DNA of 64,000 nt from Acetobacteraceae bacterium (GTDB lineage Bacteria; Pseudomonadota; Alphaproteobacteria; Acetobacterales; Acetobacteraceae), in assembly GCA_027482245.1 (NCBI GenBank), contig JAIXWG010000022.1, positions 1 through 64,000 on the forward strand, given 5' to 3'. The notes under the pieces are model-generated. The model searched no databases, was not told the origin of the DNA, and saw only the letters and a list, made by a program, of their open reading frames with translations. Below are positions 25,084-34,527 of the stretch, one piece after another. Numbering within the stretch: the stretch's first letter is position 1; each line of letters opens with the position of its first letter. Position numbers and translations under genes: made by a program.

Positions 25084-27944
25084 TGGCACGCCGGAGCAGG
25101 CGCCATGGCGGTGGAGGGCTGGAGGCCTGGCCGGGCTACGTGGACGCGCTGTCCACGCTGCTCATGGTCATCATCTTCGTCCTGCTCGTCTTCGTGCTGG
25201 CGCAGGGCTTCCTCTCCGTCGCCCTGTCGTCGCGCGACCGGGCGCTGGAACGGCTGAACCGGCAGGTCAGCGAACTCTCCGAACTGCTGGCGCTGGAACG
25301 CGGCCAGGCGGAGGAACTCCGCACCTCCCTCTCCCGCACCGCGGAGGAACTGCGCGCGAGCAGCGCGGCGCGGGAAGCGCTGGCCCGCAACTTCTCCATC
25401 CTGCGGGATGAGCGCGACCGCCTGGCGGCGGAGCGTGACGCGACGCGGACGGAGCGGGATCGCCTCGCCGCCCGCATCGCCGATCTCGACCTTGCCGCCG
25501 GCGGCGGTGCCGCGCGCATTGCGGAACTCGAAGGCCGGCTGGCGGAAGCGCTGGCCCGCGCGGAGGCCGCGGGGGGCGACGCGGCCGCGACGGTCCGCAC
25601 GCTCACCGACGCGCAACGCCTGCTGGCGGCGGAACGCGCGGCGCTGGAAGCCGTGCGGCGGGACCTCCTGGCCGCACGCGACCAAGCCGCCACCCTGACC
25701 CGCGACCTCGCCCAGGAACGCGGGACGCGGGAGGCAACGCAGCGCGACCTGGCGCAGGAACGCACGACGCGGGAAGCGACGCAGCGCGACCTCGCCATGG
25801 CGCGGAACGAGATCACGGCGCTGACCGGCAACCTGACGGCGGAGCGCGACCAGCGGGCGCAGCGCGAACGCGAACTGGCGGAGGCACGCACCCAGGGCCA
25901 GGCGCTGGCGCGCGACCTGACCGCCACGCGCCAGGCGCGCGACACCGCGACCGAATCGCTGGAGGCCCGCCGCCGGGAAGCCGAGGCCCTGGCTCGCGAC
26001 CTTGCCGCCGCCCGCGCCTCCCTCGCCGCCGCGCAGCGGGACATCGCCACGCTGCGGGAGGAAGCCGCCGCGCTGGATCGCACGGTCCGCGCCGACCGCG
26101 CGACGATCGAGGCACGGCTCTCCGACATCGCGCGCCTCACCGACCAGATCCGCGGCCTCGAAGCGCTGCGGGACCAGTTGGAACGCCAGGCCGCCGCTGC
26201 CCTCGCCCGCGCCACTGACGAGGAGCGCCTGCGCGGCACGGCGGAGGCCGCGCTGGGGGAGACGCAGCGCCTGCTGGCCAACGTGACGGGCCGCGCCACC
26301 ACGGCCGAGCGGGACGCCGCCGAAGCAGCCGCCCGCGCTGCCGCGGCCGATCGCGCCGCCGCCGAAGCCCGGCAGGCCACCGCCGCCGCGGAACGCACCA
26401 CCGCCGAGGCCGCCGCCCGCGCGACGAATGCCGACCGCGTGGCCGGCGAGGCACGGCAGGCCGCAGGGGTCGCGGATGCGCGGGCCGCCGCGGCCGAACG
26501 GGTCGCGCAGGACGCGCAGCGCGCCGCCCAGGATGCCGACCGCGCCCGCGCCGCCGCGACGCTGCTGGCCACCGAGGCCAGCCGCCGGGCGCAGGAGGCC
26601 GAGCGCGCGCGCAGCGCCGCCGATGGCCAGGCGGCCGAATACGCCCGCCTATCGGAGAGCGCCCGCGCCCAGGTCGCGCTGCTGACGCGCCAGCTGGAAG
26701 CGCTGCGCGCCGAACTCGCCCGCGTCGCCGCGACGCTGGAGGCGGAGGAGAATGCGGGCCGGGACCGCGAAGCGCAGATCGTCAATCTGGGCCAGCGGCT
26801 GAACGCGGCGCTCGCCGCGCGGGTAGAGGAGTTGCAGCAGTACCGGTCGGACTTCTTCGGCCGGCTGCGCCGCGTGCTGGGGGACCGGCCGGAAGTCCGC
26901 ATCGTCGGCGACCGCTTCGTCTTCCAGTCCGAAGTACTGTTCCCCGTCGGCGGGGCGGAACTCTCGCCCGGCGGGCAGCAGCAGGTGCGCGCGCTGGCCC
27001 GCGTGCTGATCGACCTGGCCGCGCAATTCCCGCCGGACCTCGCCTGGGTGCTGCGCGTCGATGGCCATGCGGATCGCAGCCCGATCCGCGCCGGCGGCCG
27101 CTTTGCCAGCAACTGGGAATTGTCGGCCGCGCGCTCCATCGCCGTCGCGCAGCTGCTGATGCAGGAAGGCCTGCCGGCCAACCGCCTGGCCGCCGCCGCC
27201 TTCGGCGAAACCCAGCCGCTGGATGATCGCGACACGCCGGACGCCTTCGCCCGCAACCGGCGGATCGAGCTGCGGCTGGAAGCTGGCCCCGCCGGCACGC
27301 GGGCCGCGGCGCCGACGCCGGCGCGCAACACGCAGGAAGCGATCCGCGGCCTGGCCTGCGGGCGGCTGGCGGAACTGCAGGGCGGCAGCCTGGTGGCCGG
27401 CATCGGCCCGCGCGGCAGCCAGGCCCGGCTGCGCGCCGCACTGCCCGGCGCCACGCCACGCCTCGCCATCGCGGAATTCGACGGCCCCTTCTGCCCGGTG
27501 CTCGACGCGCTGCGGCCGGTGGAGCCCTCCGCCGCCGCATCCGCCATGAGGATCGGCCTCGGCAACGGCAACCCGGTGAGGGAGGGCGACCCGATGCTCT
27601 TCGACCTGGCGCTGCCGGACTGGGCCGCGCATGTCACGCTGGTCTACCTCTCCTCCGACAACAACGCCGTGACGCTGGAGACGCTGGGCCGCCAGCAGGC
27701 CGGGCTGCGGCTGCGCCTCGGCACGCCGCGCGCCAACTTCCCGGGCTGGATGGCGGAGCCGCCCTTCGGCACGGACCTGGTGCTGGCCGTGGCGTCGGAG
27801 GCGCCGCTCTTCACCACGCCGCGGCCGATGATCGAACCCGTGCCGGATTTCGCCGCGGCGCTGCGCGGCGCCATCGCCGCCGCCCGCGCCGCCGGCCAGC
27901 GCGTCTCCGCCGACCTGACGGTGGTCGAGGTCACGGCCCGCTGA
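25083..27944 (+). CDS. MotB/OmpA-like protein with very long coiled coil
   Basis: A 953-residue protein, far longer than MotB (about 300) or ZorB (about 250). It has one N-terminal membrane helix (about 18-45) carrying Asp21 in YVDALSTLLM, the place of the MotB/ExbD channel Asp. A coiled coil of about 550 residues (50-590) follows, rich in Ala, Arg and Glu with heptad and 14-residue periods, then an OmpA-C peptidoglycan-binding domain (about 605-732: VDGHADRSPI, NWELSAARS, NRRIELRL). A 220-residue C-terminal domain (733-953) contains WAAHVTLVYLSSDN and resembles DUF4384-like envelope domains. The partner channel gene overlaps its start. Confidence 0.85.
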   Translation: MARRSRRHGGGGLEAWPGYVDALSTLLMVIIFVLLVFVLAQGFLSVALSSRDRALERLNRQVSELSELLALERGQAEELRTSLSRTAEELRASSAAREALARNFSILRDERDRLAAERDATRTERDRLAARIADLDLAAGGGAARIAELEGRLAEALARAEAAGGDAAATVRTLTDAQRLLAAERAALEAVRRDLLAARDQAATLTRDLAQERGTREATQRDLAQERTTREATQRDLAMARNEITALTGNLTAERDQRAQRERELAEARTQGQALARDLTATRQARDTATESLEARRREAEALARDLAAARASLAAAQRDIATLREEAAALDRTVRADRATIEARLSDIARLTDQIRGLEALRDQLERQAAAALARATDEERLRGTAEAALGETQRLLANVTGRATTAERDAAEAAARAAAADRAAAEARQATAAAERTTAEAAARATNADRVAGEARQAAGVADARAAAAERVAQDAQRAAQDADRARAAATLLATEASRRAQEAERARSAADGQAAEYARLSESARAQVALLTRQLEALRAELARVAATLEAEENAGRDREAQIVNLGQRLNAALAARVEELQQYRSDFFGRLRRVLGDRPEVRIVGDRFVFQSEVLFPVGGAELSPGGQQQVRALARVLIDLAAQFPPDLAWVLRVDGHADRSPIRAGGRFASNWELSAARSIAVAQLLMQEGLPANRLAAAAFGETQPLDDRDTPDAFARNRRIELRLEAGPAGTRAAAPTPARNTQEAIRGLACGRLAELQGGSLVAGIGPRGSQARLRAALPGATPRLAIAEFDGPFCPVLDALRPVEPSAAASAMRIGLGNGNPVREGDPMLFDLALPDWAAHVTLVYLSSDNNAVTLETLGRQQAGLRLRLGTPRANFPGWMAEPPFGTDLVLAVASEAPLFTTPRPMIEPVPDFAAALRGAIAAARAAGQRVSADLTVVEVTAR
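25704..25787 (+). repeat. Two tandem 42-base units inside the coiled-coil gene
   Basis: Copies at 25704-25745 and 25746-25787 each encode 14 residues, DLAQERGTREATQR and DLAQERTTREATQR, followed by the start of a third unit (DLA). Codons differ in several places, so the duplication is old or under selection for protein rather than DNA sequence. Confidence 0.85.
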
Positions 27945-27988
27945 CCGCGCCACCGCATCACGCCACCCGAACAGCCTGGAAATCCAAG

Positions 27989-28621
27989 ATGGTCCCGCAA
28001 CTCCACATCGTCGATCACGCGCTGCTCGCCCATCGCCTGGCCGCCCTGCGCGATGCCGCCACGCCCTCCGCCCGCTTCCGCCGGCTGCTGGCGGAGATCG
28101 GCGCGCTGCTGACCATGGAAGCGACGCGGGGCCTGCCCACGGTGACGGCGCGCGTGACGACGCCACTGACGGAGATGGACCACCGCATGCTGGCGGCGCC
28201 GGAACCCGTGCTGGTCGCGGTGCTGCGCGCGGGGCTTGGCCTGATGGAGGGCGGCATGCAGGTGCTGCCGGAAGCCCCCGTCGGCCATGTCGGCCTGGTG
28301 CGGGACGAGCACACGCTGAAGCCCAGCCAGTACATGCTGCGTATGCCGCCGGAGGTGAAGTCCCGCGGCGCCATCCTGTTCGACCCCATGCTCGCCACCG
28401 GCGGCAGCGCCATCGCGGCGGTGCAGCGGGTGAAGGAAGCGGGCGCTCCGCATCTGCGCTTCGTGTGCGTCGTGGCGGCGCCGGAGGGTGTGGCGAAGCT
28501 GGCGGCCGCGCATCCGGACGTGCCGATCTTCACTGCCGCGCTGGATGAGAAGCTGGACCACCGCGGCTTCATCGTCCCCGGCCTCGGCGATGCCGGCGAT
28601 CGCTGCTTCGGCACCGAATGA
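27989..28621 (+). CDS. upp: Uracil phosphoribosyltransferase
   Basis: A 210-residue pyrimidine-salvage enzyme that makes UMP from uracil and PRPP. Seen are VLVAVLRAGLGLMEGG, the PRPP loop FDPMLATGGSA and the uracil-binding end DEKLDHRGFIVPGLGDAGDR. Full family length. Its stop overlaps the next start (ATGA at 28618). It follows the MotB-like gene by 44 bases, but no functional link is evident. Confidence 0.94.
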   Translation: MVPQLHIVDHALLAHRLAALRDAATPSARFRRLLAEIGALLTMEATRGLPTVTARVTTPLTEMDHRMLAAPEPVLVAVLRAGLGLMEGGMQVLPEAPVGHVGLVRDEHTLKPSQYMLRMPPEVKSRGAILFDPMLATGGSAIAAVQRVKEAGAPHLRFVCVVAAPEGVAKLAAAHPDVPIFTAALDEKLDHRGFIVPGLGDAGDRCFGTE

Positions 28622-29469
28622 CCGACGCCCTCGCCGCCCGCCGCGCCGCCTTCCGGGCCCTGCACGCGGAAGGCTGCTTCCTGCTGCCGAACCCCTGGGA
28701 TGCCGGCAGCGCCCGGTACCTGGCGCGTGAGGGTTTCAAGGCTCTGGCCACCACCAGCAGCGGCGCTGCCTGGGCGCGCGGGCTGGCCGATGGCGCGCTC
28801 GGCCTGGATGCCACGCTGGATGCGATCACGGAGATCGTGCGGGCTACCGGCCTGCCGGTGAACGCCGATTTCGGCCACGGCTTCGGCGCGGACCCGGCCG
28901 CGGTGGCAGAGGCCGTGACGCGCTGCGTCGCCACCGGCGTCGCCGGCCTGTCGGTGGAGGATGCGACGGGCGATCCCGCCCGGCCGCTCTTCCCGCTGGC
29001 CGAATCGGTCGCGCGGCTGCGCGCGGCGCGGGATGCCATCGACGCGACCCGCACCGGCGTGCTGCTGGTCGGCCGCGCCGAATGCTTCCTGACGGGCCAT
29101 CCGGACCCGCTGGCGGAATCGCTGCGCCGGATCGCCGCCTATCGCGATGCGGGGGCGGAGGTGATCTATGTGCCCGGGCTGCCGGACGCCGCGTCGATCG
29201 AGGCGGTCGTCCGCGCCGCCGGCCCCCTGCCCGTCAATGTCCTGGTCCACCGTCCCATCGGCCTTTCGATGGCCGATCTCGCCGCGCTCGGCGTACGGCG
29301 GGTCAGCATCGGCGGCGCGCTGGCCGCCATCGCCTGGCGGGCCGTGACCGATGCTGTCGCGCGACTGAAGGCAGGTGACCTGGAGGCGCTCGGCGCACGC
29401 ATGCCTGGCGCTCATCTGGACGAATATTTTGCTTGGCGTGGAGAATCTGCCATGAATCTCGAAAGGTAA
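28618..29469 (+). CDS. Isocitrate lyase/PEP mutase family protein
   Basis: A 283-residue TIM-barrel enzyme. PNPWDAGSARYLAREGFKALATTSSG at the N-terminus, VNADFGHGFG (metal site) and GLSVEDATGD fit the family. The KKCG loop of true isocitrate and methylisocitrate lyases is absent at the expected place (VGRAECFL instead), so it is more likely an oxaloacetate decarboxylase-like or PEP-mutase-like member. The start overlaps the upp stop by four bases. The substrate is not known. Confidence 0.82.
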   Translation: MTDALAARRAAFRALHAEGCFLLPNPWDAGSARYLAREGFKALATTSSGAAWARGLADGALGLDATLDAITEIVRATGLPVNADFGHGFGADPAAVAEAVTRCVATGVAGLSVEDATGDPARPLFPLAESVARLRAARDAIDATRTGVLLVGRAECFLTGHPDPLAESLRRIAAYRDAGAEVIYVPGLPDAASIEAVVRAAGPLPVNVLVHRPIGLSMADLAALGVRRVSIGGALAAIAWRAVTDAVARLKAGDLEALGARMPGAHLDEYFAWRGESAMNLER

Positions 29470-29552
29470 GACAGCAGCAACAGCCGGCTTCGTAGCTAGG
29501 GATACGCCCGCGGCACGGAGCCGCGGTGACCCGACGCCGAGGCCCTGTTCTC

Positions 29553-31250
29553 ATGCTGACCCTGCTCAACCGTATCCGCCTGCTGCCGAAGTTGCTGGCA
29601 GCCATTGCGCTGGTGGGCGCCGTGGCGGCGCTGCTGGGCTGGAACGCCTACAGCGGCGCCGCGGCGATCGAACAGCAGGCGGAGCGCAACCGGATCGCCA
29701 ATGAACGCGTCTTCGCCGCCGGACGCGCCACCAGCAACCTTCTTTCCTACGCCCGCGCGGTCGAATTCCTGCCGATCGACCTGCCGGCGGACCGCCGCCA
29801 GACCTTCGAACGGACGATGGAGCGGGAGCGTGCCCTGCTAGCCGAGCGGATGGACGACGTCGCCCGCAGCGCATCGGCACAAGGGCAGCAGGATCTGCGC
29901 GCGGTGCGGGACCTTCTGACGGCCTATGACCCCACCGCCCAGCGCGTGCGCGACCTGGCCCGCGCCGGCAACTTCGACGAATCGGGCCGGCTGGTGCTGG
30001 AAGCCGCCCGGCAGGTCGCGGAGATGCGCAACCTGCTGCGCCAGATCGAGGAACGGGCAACCACCTTCTCCCGCGCCCAGCACGACGCGATGGACACGAC
30101 GCTCGCAGGCATCCAGCGGACGGCGCTGCTGTCGGTCGGCCTCGGCGTCCCCGCCACGCTGCTGCTGGCGGCGCTGATGACGATGCTGACCGTGATCCGC
30201 CCGCTGCGCGCCCTGACCACGACGCTCGGCCGCGTCGCGGACGGCAGGCTCGACGAGGTGGTGCCCGGCACCGATCGCGGCGACGAACTCGGCGGCATGG
30301 CGATCGCGGTGGAGACGCTGAAGCAGAACTCGCTCCGCGCCCGCCGCCTGGAAGCCGAAGCGACCGAGGCGCGGGAAACCGCCGCGCGGGAACGCCGGGC
30401 GACGACGCTGCAACTGGCCGAGCAGATCGAGACCTCGCTCGGCGCCGTTGCCGCCACGCTGGGTGCGGCGGCGACGCAGCTCGATGCCTCCGCCGCCACC
30501 GTCGGCCAGACCGCGGTGCACACGCAGGAGGAGACGGCCGGCGCCGCCACCGGTGCGCAGCAGGCCAGCAATTCCGTCCAGACCGTGGCCGCGGCGGCGG
30601 AGGAACTCTCCGCCACCGTGTCGGAGATCGCCCGCCAGGTCGCTTCCTCCGCCACCGCGACGGGCGAGGCGGCGGAGCGGGCCCGCGCGACGGATGAGAC
30701 GGTGGCGGCACTCGCCGATGGCGCCCGCAAGATCGGGGAGGTGACGCGCCTGATCGGCGACATCGCCGGCCAGACCAACCTCCTCGCCCTGAACGCCACC
30801 ATCGAGGCCGCCCGCGCCGGGGAAGCCGGCAAGGGCTTCGCCGTGGTGGCCGGCGAGGTGAAGACGCTGGCCGCCCAGACCGCCAAGGCGACGGAGGAGG
30901 TCAACCGCCAGATCGCCGACATCCAGGCGACCACGCGCGCCGCCGTCGAGGCCATCCGCGGCATCGGGGACTCGGTCAACAAGGCAAGCACGACCGCCAC
31001 AGCGATCGCCTCTGCCGTCGAGCAGCAGGGCGCGGCGACGCGGGAGATTGCGCGCGCGGCCAATGACGCAGCGGTCGGCACGCGCACCGTCTCCTCCGGC
31101 ATCGCCAATGTGGGAGAGGCCGCGCGCGAAGCGGTGACGGCGCTGCAGGAGGTGAAGCGCGCCAGCAGCGAGGTCGCCCGCCAGGGGGAGGCGCTGACCG
31201 GCGCCATCAGCCAGCTGGCCAGCCAGCTCCGCCGGCAGGCCGCCGCCTGA
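29553..31250 (+). CDS. Methyl-accepting chemotaxis protein
   Basis: A 565-residue membrane receptor: membrane helix one about 12-32 ([16 protein letters not shown]), a periplasmic helical sensor of about 150 residues, membrane helix two about 189-210, HAMP ([21 protein letters not shown]), and a signalling coiled coil with the conserved tip [21 protein letters not shown]. The C-terminus (QLRRQAAA) lacks the pentapeptide docking site for CheR. The ATG at 29553 was preferred to a GTG at 29526 because it starts directly before the membrane anchor. No che genes are in the window. Confidence 0.9.
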   Translation: MLTLLNRIRLLPKLLAAIALVGAVAALLGWNAYSGAAAIEQQAERNRIANERVFAAGRATSNLLSYARAVEFLPIDLPADRRQTFERTMERERALLAERMDDVARSASAQGQQDLRAVRDLLTAYDPTAQRVRDLARAGNFDESGRLVLEAARQVAEMRNLLRQIEERATTFSRAQHDAMDTTLAGIQRTALLSVGLGVPATLLLAALMTMLTVIRPLRALTTTLGRVADGRLDEVVPGTDRGDELGGMAIAVETLKQNSLRARRLEAEATEARETAARERRATTLQLAEQIETSLGAVAATLGAAATQLDASAATVGQTAVHTQEETAGAATGAQQASNSVQTVAAAAEELSATVSEIARQVASSATATGEAAERARATDETVAALADGARKIGEVTRLIGDIAGQTNLLALNATIEAARAGEAGKGFAVVAGEVKTLAAQTAKATEEVNRQIADIQATTRAAVEAIRGIGDSVNKASTTATAIASAVEQQGAATREIARAANDAAVGTRTVSSGIANVGEAAREAVTALQEVKRASSEVARQGEALTGAISQLASQLRRQAAA

Positions 31251-31257
31251 CAGGGCC

Positions 31258-31279
31258 GCCCCCGCCCGCGGGCGGGGGC
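31258..31279. terminator. Palindromic terminator between convergent genes
   Basis: A 22-base perfect palindrome, GCCCCCGCCCG then CGGGCGGGGGC, between the receptor stop and the convergent DUF1491 gene. TTGCC follows on the plus strand, so termination is plausible but unproven. Confidence 0.6.
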
Positions 31280-31284
31280 CTTGC

Positions 31285-31617
31285 CTACAGGATCGTGGCC
31301 TCGAAGGGCGGCTTGAGGTCGGGGGCGTCGAATTCGACGACCCAGAGATCCGGGTCGCGCTTCACCTGGCGTTCCACATAGGCGTCGGCGGCCTGGTCAT
31401 CGACCGGCGCCGCCCCCGTGCCCCGCAGCCAGGCGGGGCGGCCTTCGGCGTCGCGGACCTGGGACAGCACCAGGATCCCCTCCCGCCCCCGCAGCACGCA
31501 GAGGATGCCGCCCGAATCCGGGTCCCCCTTGCGCAGCACCGCGCCCGACCGTCCGGCAATGTCGGACAGGCGCAATGCCATCGAAACCCAGATGCCGGCC
31601 TTCACGCGTGGATCCAT
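31285..31617 (-). CDS. DUF1491 family protein
   Basis: A 110-residue protein that matches the DUF1491 family of alphaproteobacteria: KAGIWVSMALRLSDIAG, LRKGDPDSGGILCVLRG, and the closing VERQVKRDPDLWVVEFD. Family members are small soluble proteins with no assigned role. The start at 31617 (MDPRVKAGIW) gives the usual length; the frame is open further upstream without similarity. It lies divergent from the small gene at 31739, which leaves a 121-base shared upstream region. Confidence 0.8.
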   Translation of the reverse strand: MDPRVKAGIWVSMALRLSDIAGRSGAVLRKGDPDSGGILCVLRGREGILVLSQVRDAEGRPAWLRGTGAAPVDDQAADAYVERQVKRDPDLWVVEFDAPDLKPPFEATIL

Positions 31618-31738
31618 GGGGCGCACCCTCTGCCCAGCCGGGCCGGCTTGCAAGCGCCGCCTTCCGCCGCCCTGCGCCACCCTTGCGAAGCGGACCGCGC
31701 CGCGCCATTCACTGCCGCGAGAGGGAGTGCTTTCGCCC

Positions 31739-31960
31739 ATGGCCAAGCCGCAGGAACTCACCGAGGGTCAGCGCGCCTACGAGGCGAAGCGCGCCGCCAA
31801 GGCCGGCATGACGCTGGAGAAATGGCTGGTGGAGAAGGAGCGGCGCGCGAAGCTCGAAGCCGCCGAGGCCGCGAAGCAGGCGGAGGCGGAGAAGCCGCCC
31901 GCGCCCAAGGGCTGGTTCGGCCGGCTGCTCGACAAGGCGCACCAGCCACTCAAGAAGTAG
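31739..31960 (+). CDS. Small charged protein with C-terminal amphipathic helix
   Basis: A 73-residue protein, MAKPQELTEGQRAYEAKR at the start, then an Ala/Glu/Lys-rich helix and PAPKGWFGRLLDKAHQPLKK at the end, which could lie on a membrane surface. GAGGGAG lies twelve bases before the ATG. The order charged helix, Pro hinge, Trp-Phe-basic tail recurs in small alphaproteobacterial proteins of unknown role. It converges with the cytochrome b561 gene six bases after its stop. Confidence 0.65.
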   Translation: MAKPQELTEGQRAYEAKRAAKAGMTLEKWLVEKERRAKLEAAEAAKQAEAEKPPAPKGWFGRLLDKAHQPLKK

Positions 31961-31966
31961 CGGGCC

Positions 31967-32548
31967 TCACAGCATCCGCATCAGCGTGCCGTCGCGGCGG
32001 ATGGCGTGGTGGACGATGGCGCCGCCGATATGGGCGGCCAGCAGAGGCAGGAACAGCCAGCCGATGATGCTGTGGGCCCAGTGCAGCACCGTGGCCAGTC
32101 CTTCCCATGGCTCCATGAACTTCGGCAGGTCGATGAAGCCGAGGAAGGCCGTCGCCCCCTGCAGCGGGAAGCCATAGGCATTGGTGGTGAAAAAGCCGAG
32201 CAGCGGCTGCAGGATCAGCGCGGCGTAGAGGGCGTGGTGAACGCCCGATGCGGCGGCGCGCATGGCGGGGGGCAGGTGGTCCGGCAGCGCCGGCGGGCGG
32301 CTGATGCCGCGCCAGGCCAGCCGCGCCAAAGCAAGCCCCAGGATCAGCAGGCCCAGGCTCTCATGCAGCGCATAGAAGGGCATCTTCGGGTCATCCTTGA
32401 TGAAGCGGATGACCAGGCCGGTGGCGAGCGCCAGGCCCATCAGCGGCACCGTGACCCAATGGAACAGTTTTGCGAGCGCCGAATACTGGCCGTCCGGGTG
32501 CATAGCGTCCTGGCCGCGGATTGGCTGAACCCCGCTGGTGCTCGACAT
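31967..32548 (-). CDS. Cytochrome b561-family protein
   Basis: A 193-residue di-haem membrane cytochrome with four helices. Haem-ligand His residues sit in KLFHWVTVPLMG, ALHESLGLLI, GVHHALYAALILQPL and VLHWAHSIIGWLFLPLLAAHIGGAIVHH. Bacterial b561 proteins oxidise membrane quinol, in CybB-like members with superoxide as acceptor. The start at 32548 (MSSTSGVQP) is supported by GAGAGGA seven bases upstream. It is divergent from the DUF429 gene with a 70-base gap. Confidence 0.88.
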   Translation of the reverse strand: MSSTSGVQPIRGQDAMHPDGQYSALAKLFHWVTVPLMGLALATGLVIRFIKDDPKMPFYALHESLGLLILGLALARLAWRGISRPPALPDHLPPAMRAAASGVHHALYAALILQPLLGFFTTNAYGFPLQGATAFLGFIDLPKFMEPWEGLATVLHWAHSIIGWLFLPLLAAHIGGAIVHHAIRRDGTLMRML

Positions 32549-32618
32549 CGGACATCCTCTCCCGGCCTCGATGCCACTATGGCATGACCGGCCCGGCCCT
32601 TTGGAAGCGAAAGCCGCC

Positions 32619-33539
32619 GTGATCGCCGCCCATGCGGATTGGAGCATCAGCCCCGCCAAGCGCTGGATCGCGGTGGCGCGCCGCGACGCGGCCGGCTGGC
32701 GGGCGGAGGCGCCGCGGCTCGTCGGCGACACGGCGCTGCTGCTGCCCACCCTGCTGGCGGAGGGCGTGCCGGTGGCGCTCGGCCTCGACCTGCCGCTCGG
32801 CGTGCCGCGGGAATGGGCGGCATCCCGGCCGGAGCCCGGCTTCCGCGCCTTCCTGGCGGGCCTGGCAGCGACGCCCGACTTCTTCAGCGTCAGCCCGACG
32901 CTGGAGACGGTGACGCCCGCCCGCCCCTTCTACCCCGCCCGCGGCATCAAGGGCATGACGCGCGCCGCCCATGCCGCGGCGCTGGGCCTGGCGTCCGCCC
33001 AGGGCCTGTCACGCTGGTGCGACCGCGCCACGGCGCTGCGCCCGGCCGGGGCGCCGGTCTTCTGGACGCTCGGTGCCAACCAGTCCGGCAAGGCCGCCAT
33101 CGCCGCCTGGCGGGACTGGCTGGTGCCGGCGCTGGCCGCCGGCGCGCCGATCGCGCTCTGGCCCTTCGACGGCCCGCTGCACGCCCTGCTCGCCCCCGGC
33201 CGCGCCGTGCTGGCGGAGGTCTATCCGGCGGAGGCGCTGCGCCAGCTCGGCCTCGTCATGCCCGGCACCAAGCGGGCGGAGGCACCGCGCCTGGCCCTGG
33301 CGGGACCGCTTCGCGCCGCCATGGCCGGGCTCGGTGTCGAACCGTCCCCCGCCCTACTCGCGATGATCCAGGCCGGATTCGGCGCCGATGCGGCGGGCGA
33401 GGACCGGCTGGACTGCGTGCTCGGCCTGCTGGCGATGATCGCCGTGCTGGACGGGCGGCAGCCCGACCATGTGCCGGACGATCCCTGGATCCGGCGCTGG
33501 GAAGGCTGGGTGCTGGGACAGGTCGAACTGCCCCGCTGA
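32619..33539 (+). CDS. DUF429 family protein
   Basis: A 306-residue protein beginning, from a GTG start, ADWSISPAKRWIAVARRD, the actin-like/RNase H-like first strand of DUF429 (Asp near the front). GLDLPLGVPREW, YPARGIKGMTR, WPFDGPLH and EVYPAEALRQLGL follow, as in the family. DUF429 proteins are predicted nucleases of unknown substrate. GGAAG is nine bases before the GTG. An in-frame ATG at 32574 would add 15 residues without similarity. Confidence 0.75.
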   Translation: MIAAHADWSISPAKRWIAVARRDAAGWRAEAPRLVGDTALLLPTLLAEGVPVALGLDLPLGVPREWAASRPEPGFRAFLAGLAATPDFFSVSPTLETVTPARPFYPARGIKGMTRAAHAAALGLASAQGLSRWCDRATALRPAGAPVFWTLGANQSGKAAIAAWRDWLVPALAAGAPIALWPFDGPLHALLAPGRAVLAEVYPAEALRQLGLVMPGTKRAEAPRLALAGPLRAAMAGLGVEPSPALLAMIQAGFGADAAGEDRLDCVLGLLAMIAVLDGRQPDHVPDDPWIRRWEGWVLGQVELPR

Positions 33540-33543
33540 GGGC

Positions 33544-34527
33544 CTACCCGATCGGCGGGTAGAGCCCCGCGCCCCGCGCCGCCTGCTTCACCAGCGCCAC
33601 CAGCAGCGACAGGTTCGGCGCGCTTGCCCCCGTCAGGCCCGCGAGCTTCAGCGGCAGGCCGAACAGCGCGTCGATCTCCATCGGCCGGCCGAGTTCCAGG
33701 TCCTGCAGGATGGAAGGCTTGTGCTGCATGTTGCTGGCGGCGACGCGGTCGATCACCTCGTCGGGGATGGTGATGCCGAGGGAGGCCGCGATGCCGCGCC
33801 CTTCCTCCGCCACCGTCCGCGCCATGGCGCGGAGTGCGGGATCGGACAGGCTGTCCCGCACGCCCTGCCGCGTCAGCGAACAGATCGGGCCGGAGGAGAG
33901 GTTGCCCAGCAGCTTGGACCAGACCGCGGTGCGGATCGTGGGCGTGACCGGGGACGGCATGCCGCCGGCTTCCAGCACCGCGGACAGCGCCTTCGCGCGG
34001 TCGCTGACGCTGCCATCCGGCTCGCCGAGGATGACGCGGATGTTGCCGTGCTCCGATTTCACCACGCCGGGGGCGATGACCTCGGTCGCCGAATAGACGA
34101 CGCCGCCGATGGTGCGGCGGATGCCGATGCTGCGTTCCAGCACGCCATCGGGATCGACCTCCGGCAGCCGCAGCCCGGCCATCGGGACGTCGCCTGCCAG
34201 GAAGTACCACCAGGGAATGCCGTTCATCACGAAGGCGACCGGCGTATCGGGTCCGAGCAGCGGGGCGATGCCCGCGGCGACGGCGGGCAGCGCCGGCGCC
34301 TTCACCGTCACCACCACCGCATCCTGCGGCCCGAGCTCGGCGGGATCCGCGCTTGCCCGCACCGGCACGACATGCGTGCCGTCATGGGCATGGACCGTCA
34401 GGCCGTTGGCCTGCATGGCGGCCAGGTGGGCGCCGCGGGCGACGACGGAAACCTCCGCCCCGCCCCGCGCCAGCCGTGCCGCCAGGTGCCCGCCGATGGC
34501 GCCGGCGCCGAAGACGCAGACCCTCAC
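33544..34527 (-). CDS. 2-dehydropantoate 2-reductase-like (ketopantoate reductase family)
   Basis: A 327-residue NADP-binding enzyme: GAGAIGGHLAARLARGG at the N-terminus, VVTVKAPALPAV, the substrate loop VMNGIPWWYF, and a C-terminal helical domain with KLLGNLSSGPICSLTRQ. The family reduces ketopantoate in pantothenate synthesis but has many paralogues that act on other 2-oxo acids. Its start overlaps the stop of the upstream M20 hydrolase by four bases, which argues for a catabolic rather than vitamin role. Confidence 0.85.
   Translation of the reverse strand: MRVCVFGAGAIGGHLAARLARGGAEVSVVARGAHLAAMQANGLTVHAHDGTHVVPVRASADPAELGPQDAVVVTVKAPALPAVAAGIAPLLGPDTPVAFVMNGIPWWYFLAGDVPMAGLRLPEVDPDGVLERSIGIRRTIGGVVYSATEVIAPGVVKSEHGNIRVILGEPDGSVSDRAKALSAVLEAGGMPSPVTPTIRTAVWSKLLGNLSSGPICSLTRQGVRDSLSDPALRAMARTVAEEGRGIAASLGITIPDEVIDRVAASNMQHKPSILQDLELGRPMEIDALFGLPLKLAGLTGASAPNLSLLVALVKQAARGAGLYPPIG

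Noticed and set aside
25136..27637. An 833-codon antisense frame over the coiled-coil gene.
   Set aside because: Its product is a Ser/Arg/Ala-rich low-complexity shadow of the Ala/Arg/Glu codons of the real gene.
23944..27944. A complete Zorya defence system.
   Set aside because: Only a ZorA/ZorB-like pair is present. No ZorC, ZorD or ZorE gene lies nearby, and the helicase at 43 kb is 15 kb away and of a different type.
29553..31250. A flagellar/chemotaxis island together with the MotA/MotB-like pair.
   Set aside because: The receptor stands alone: no che, fli or flg genes are present, and upp and a lyase gene lie between.
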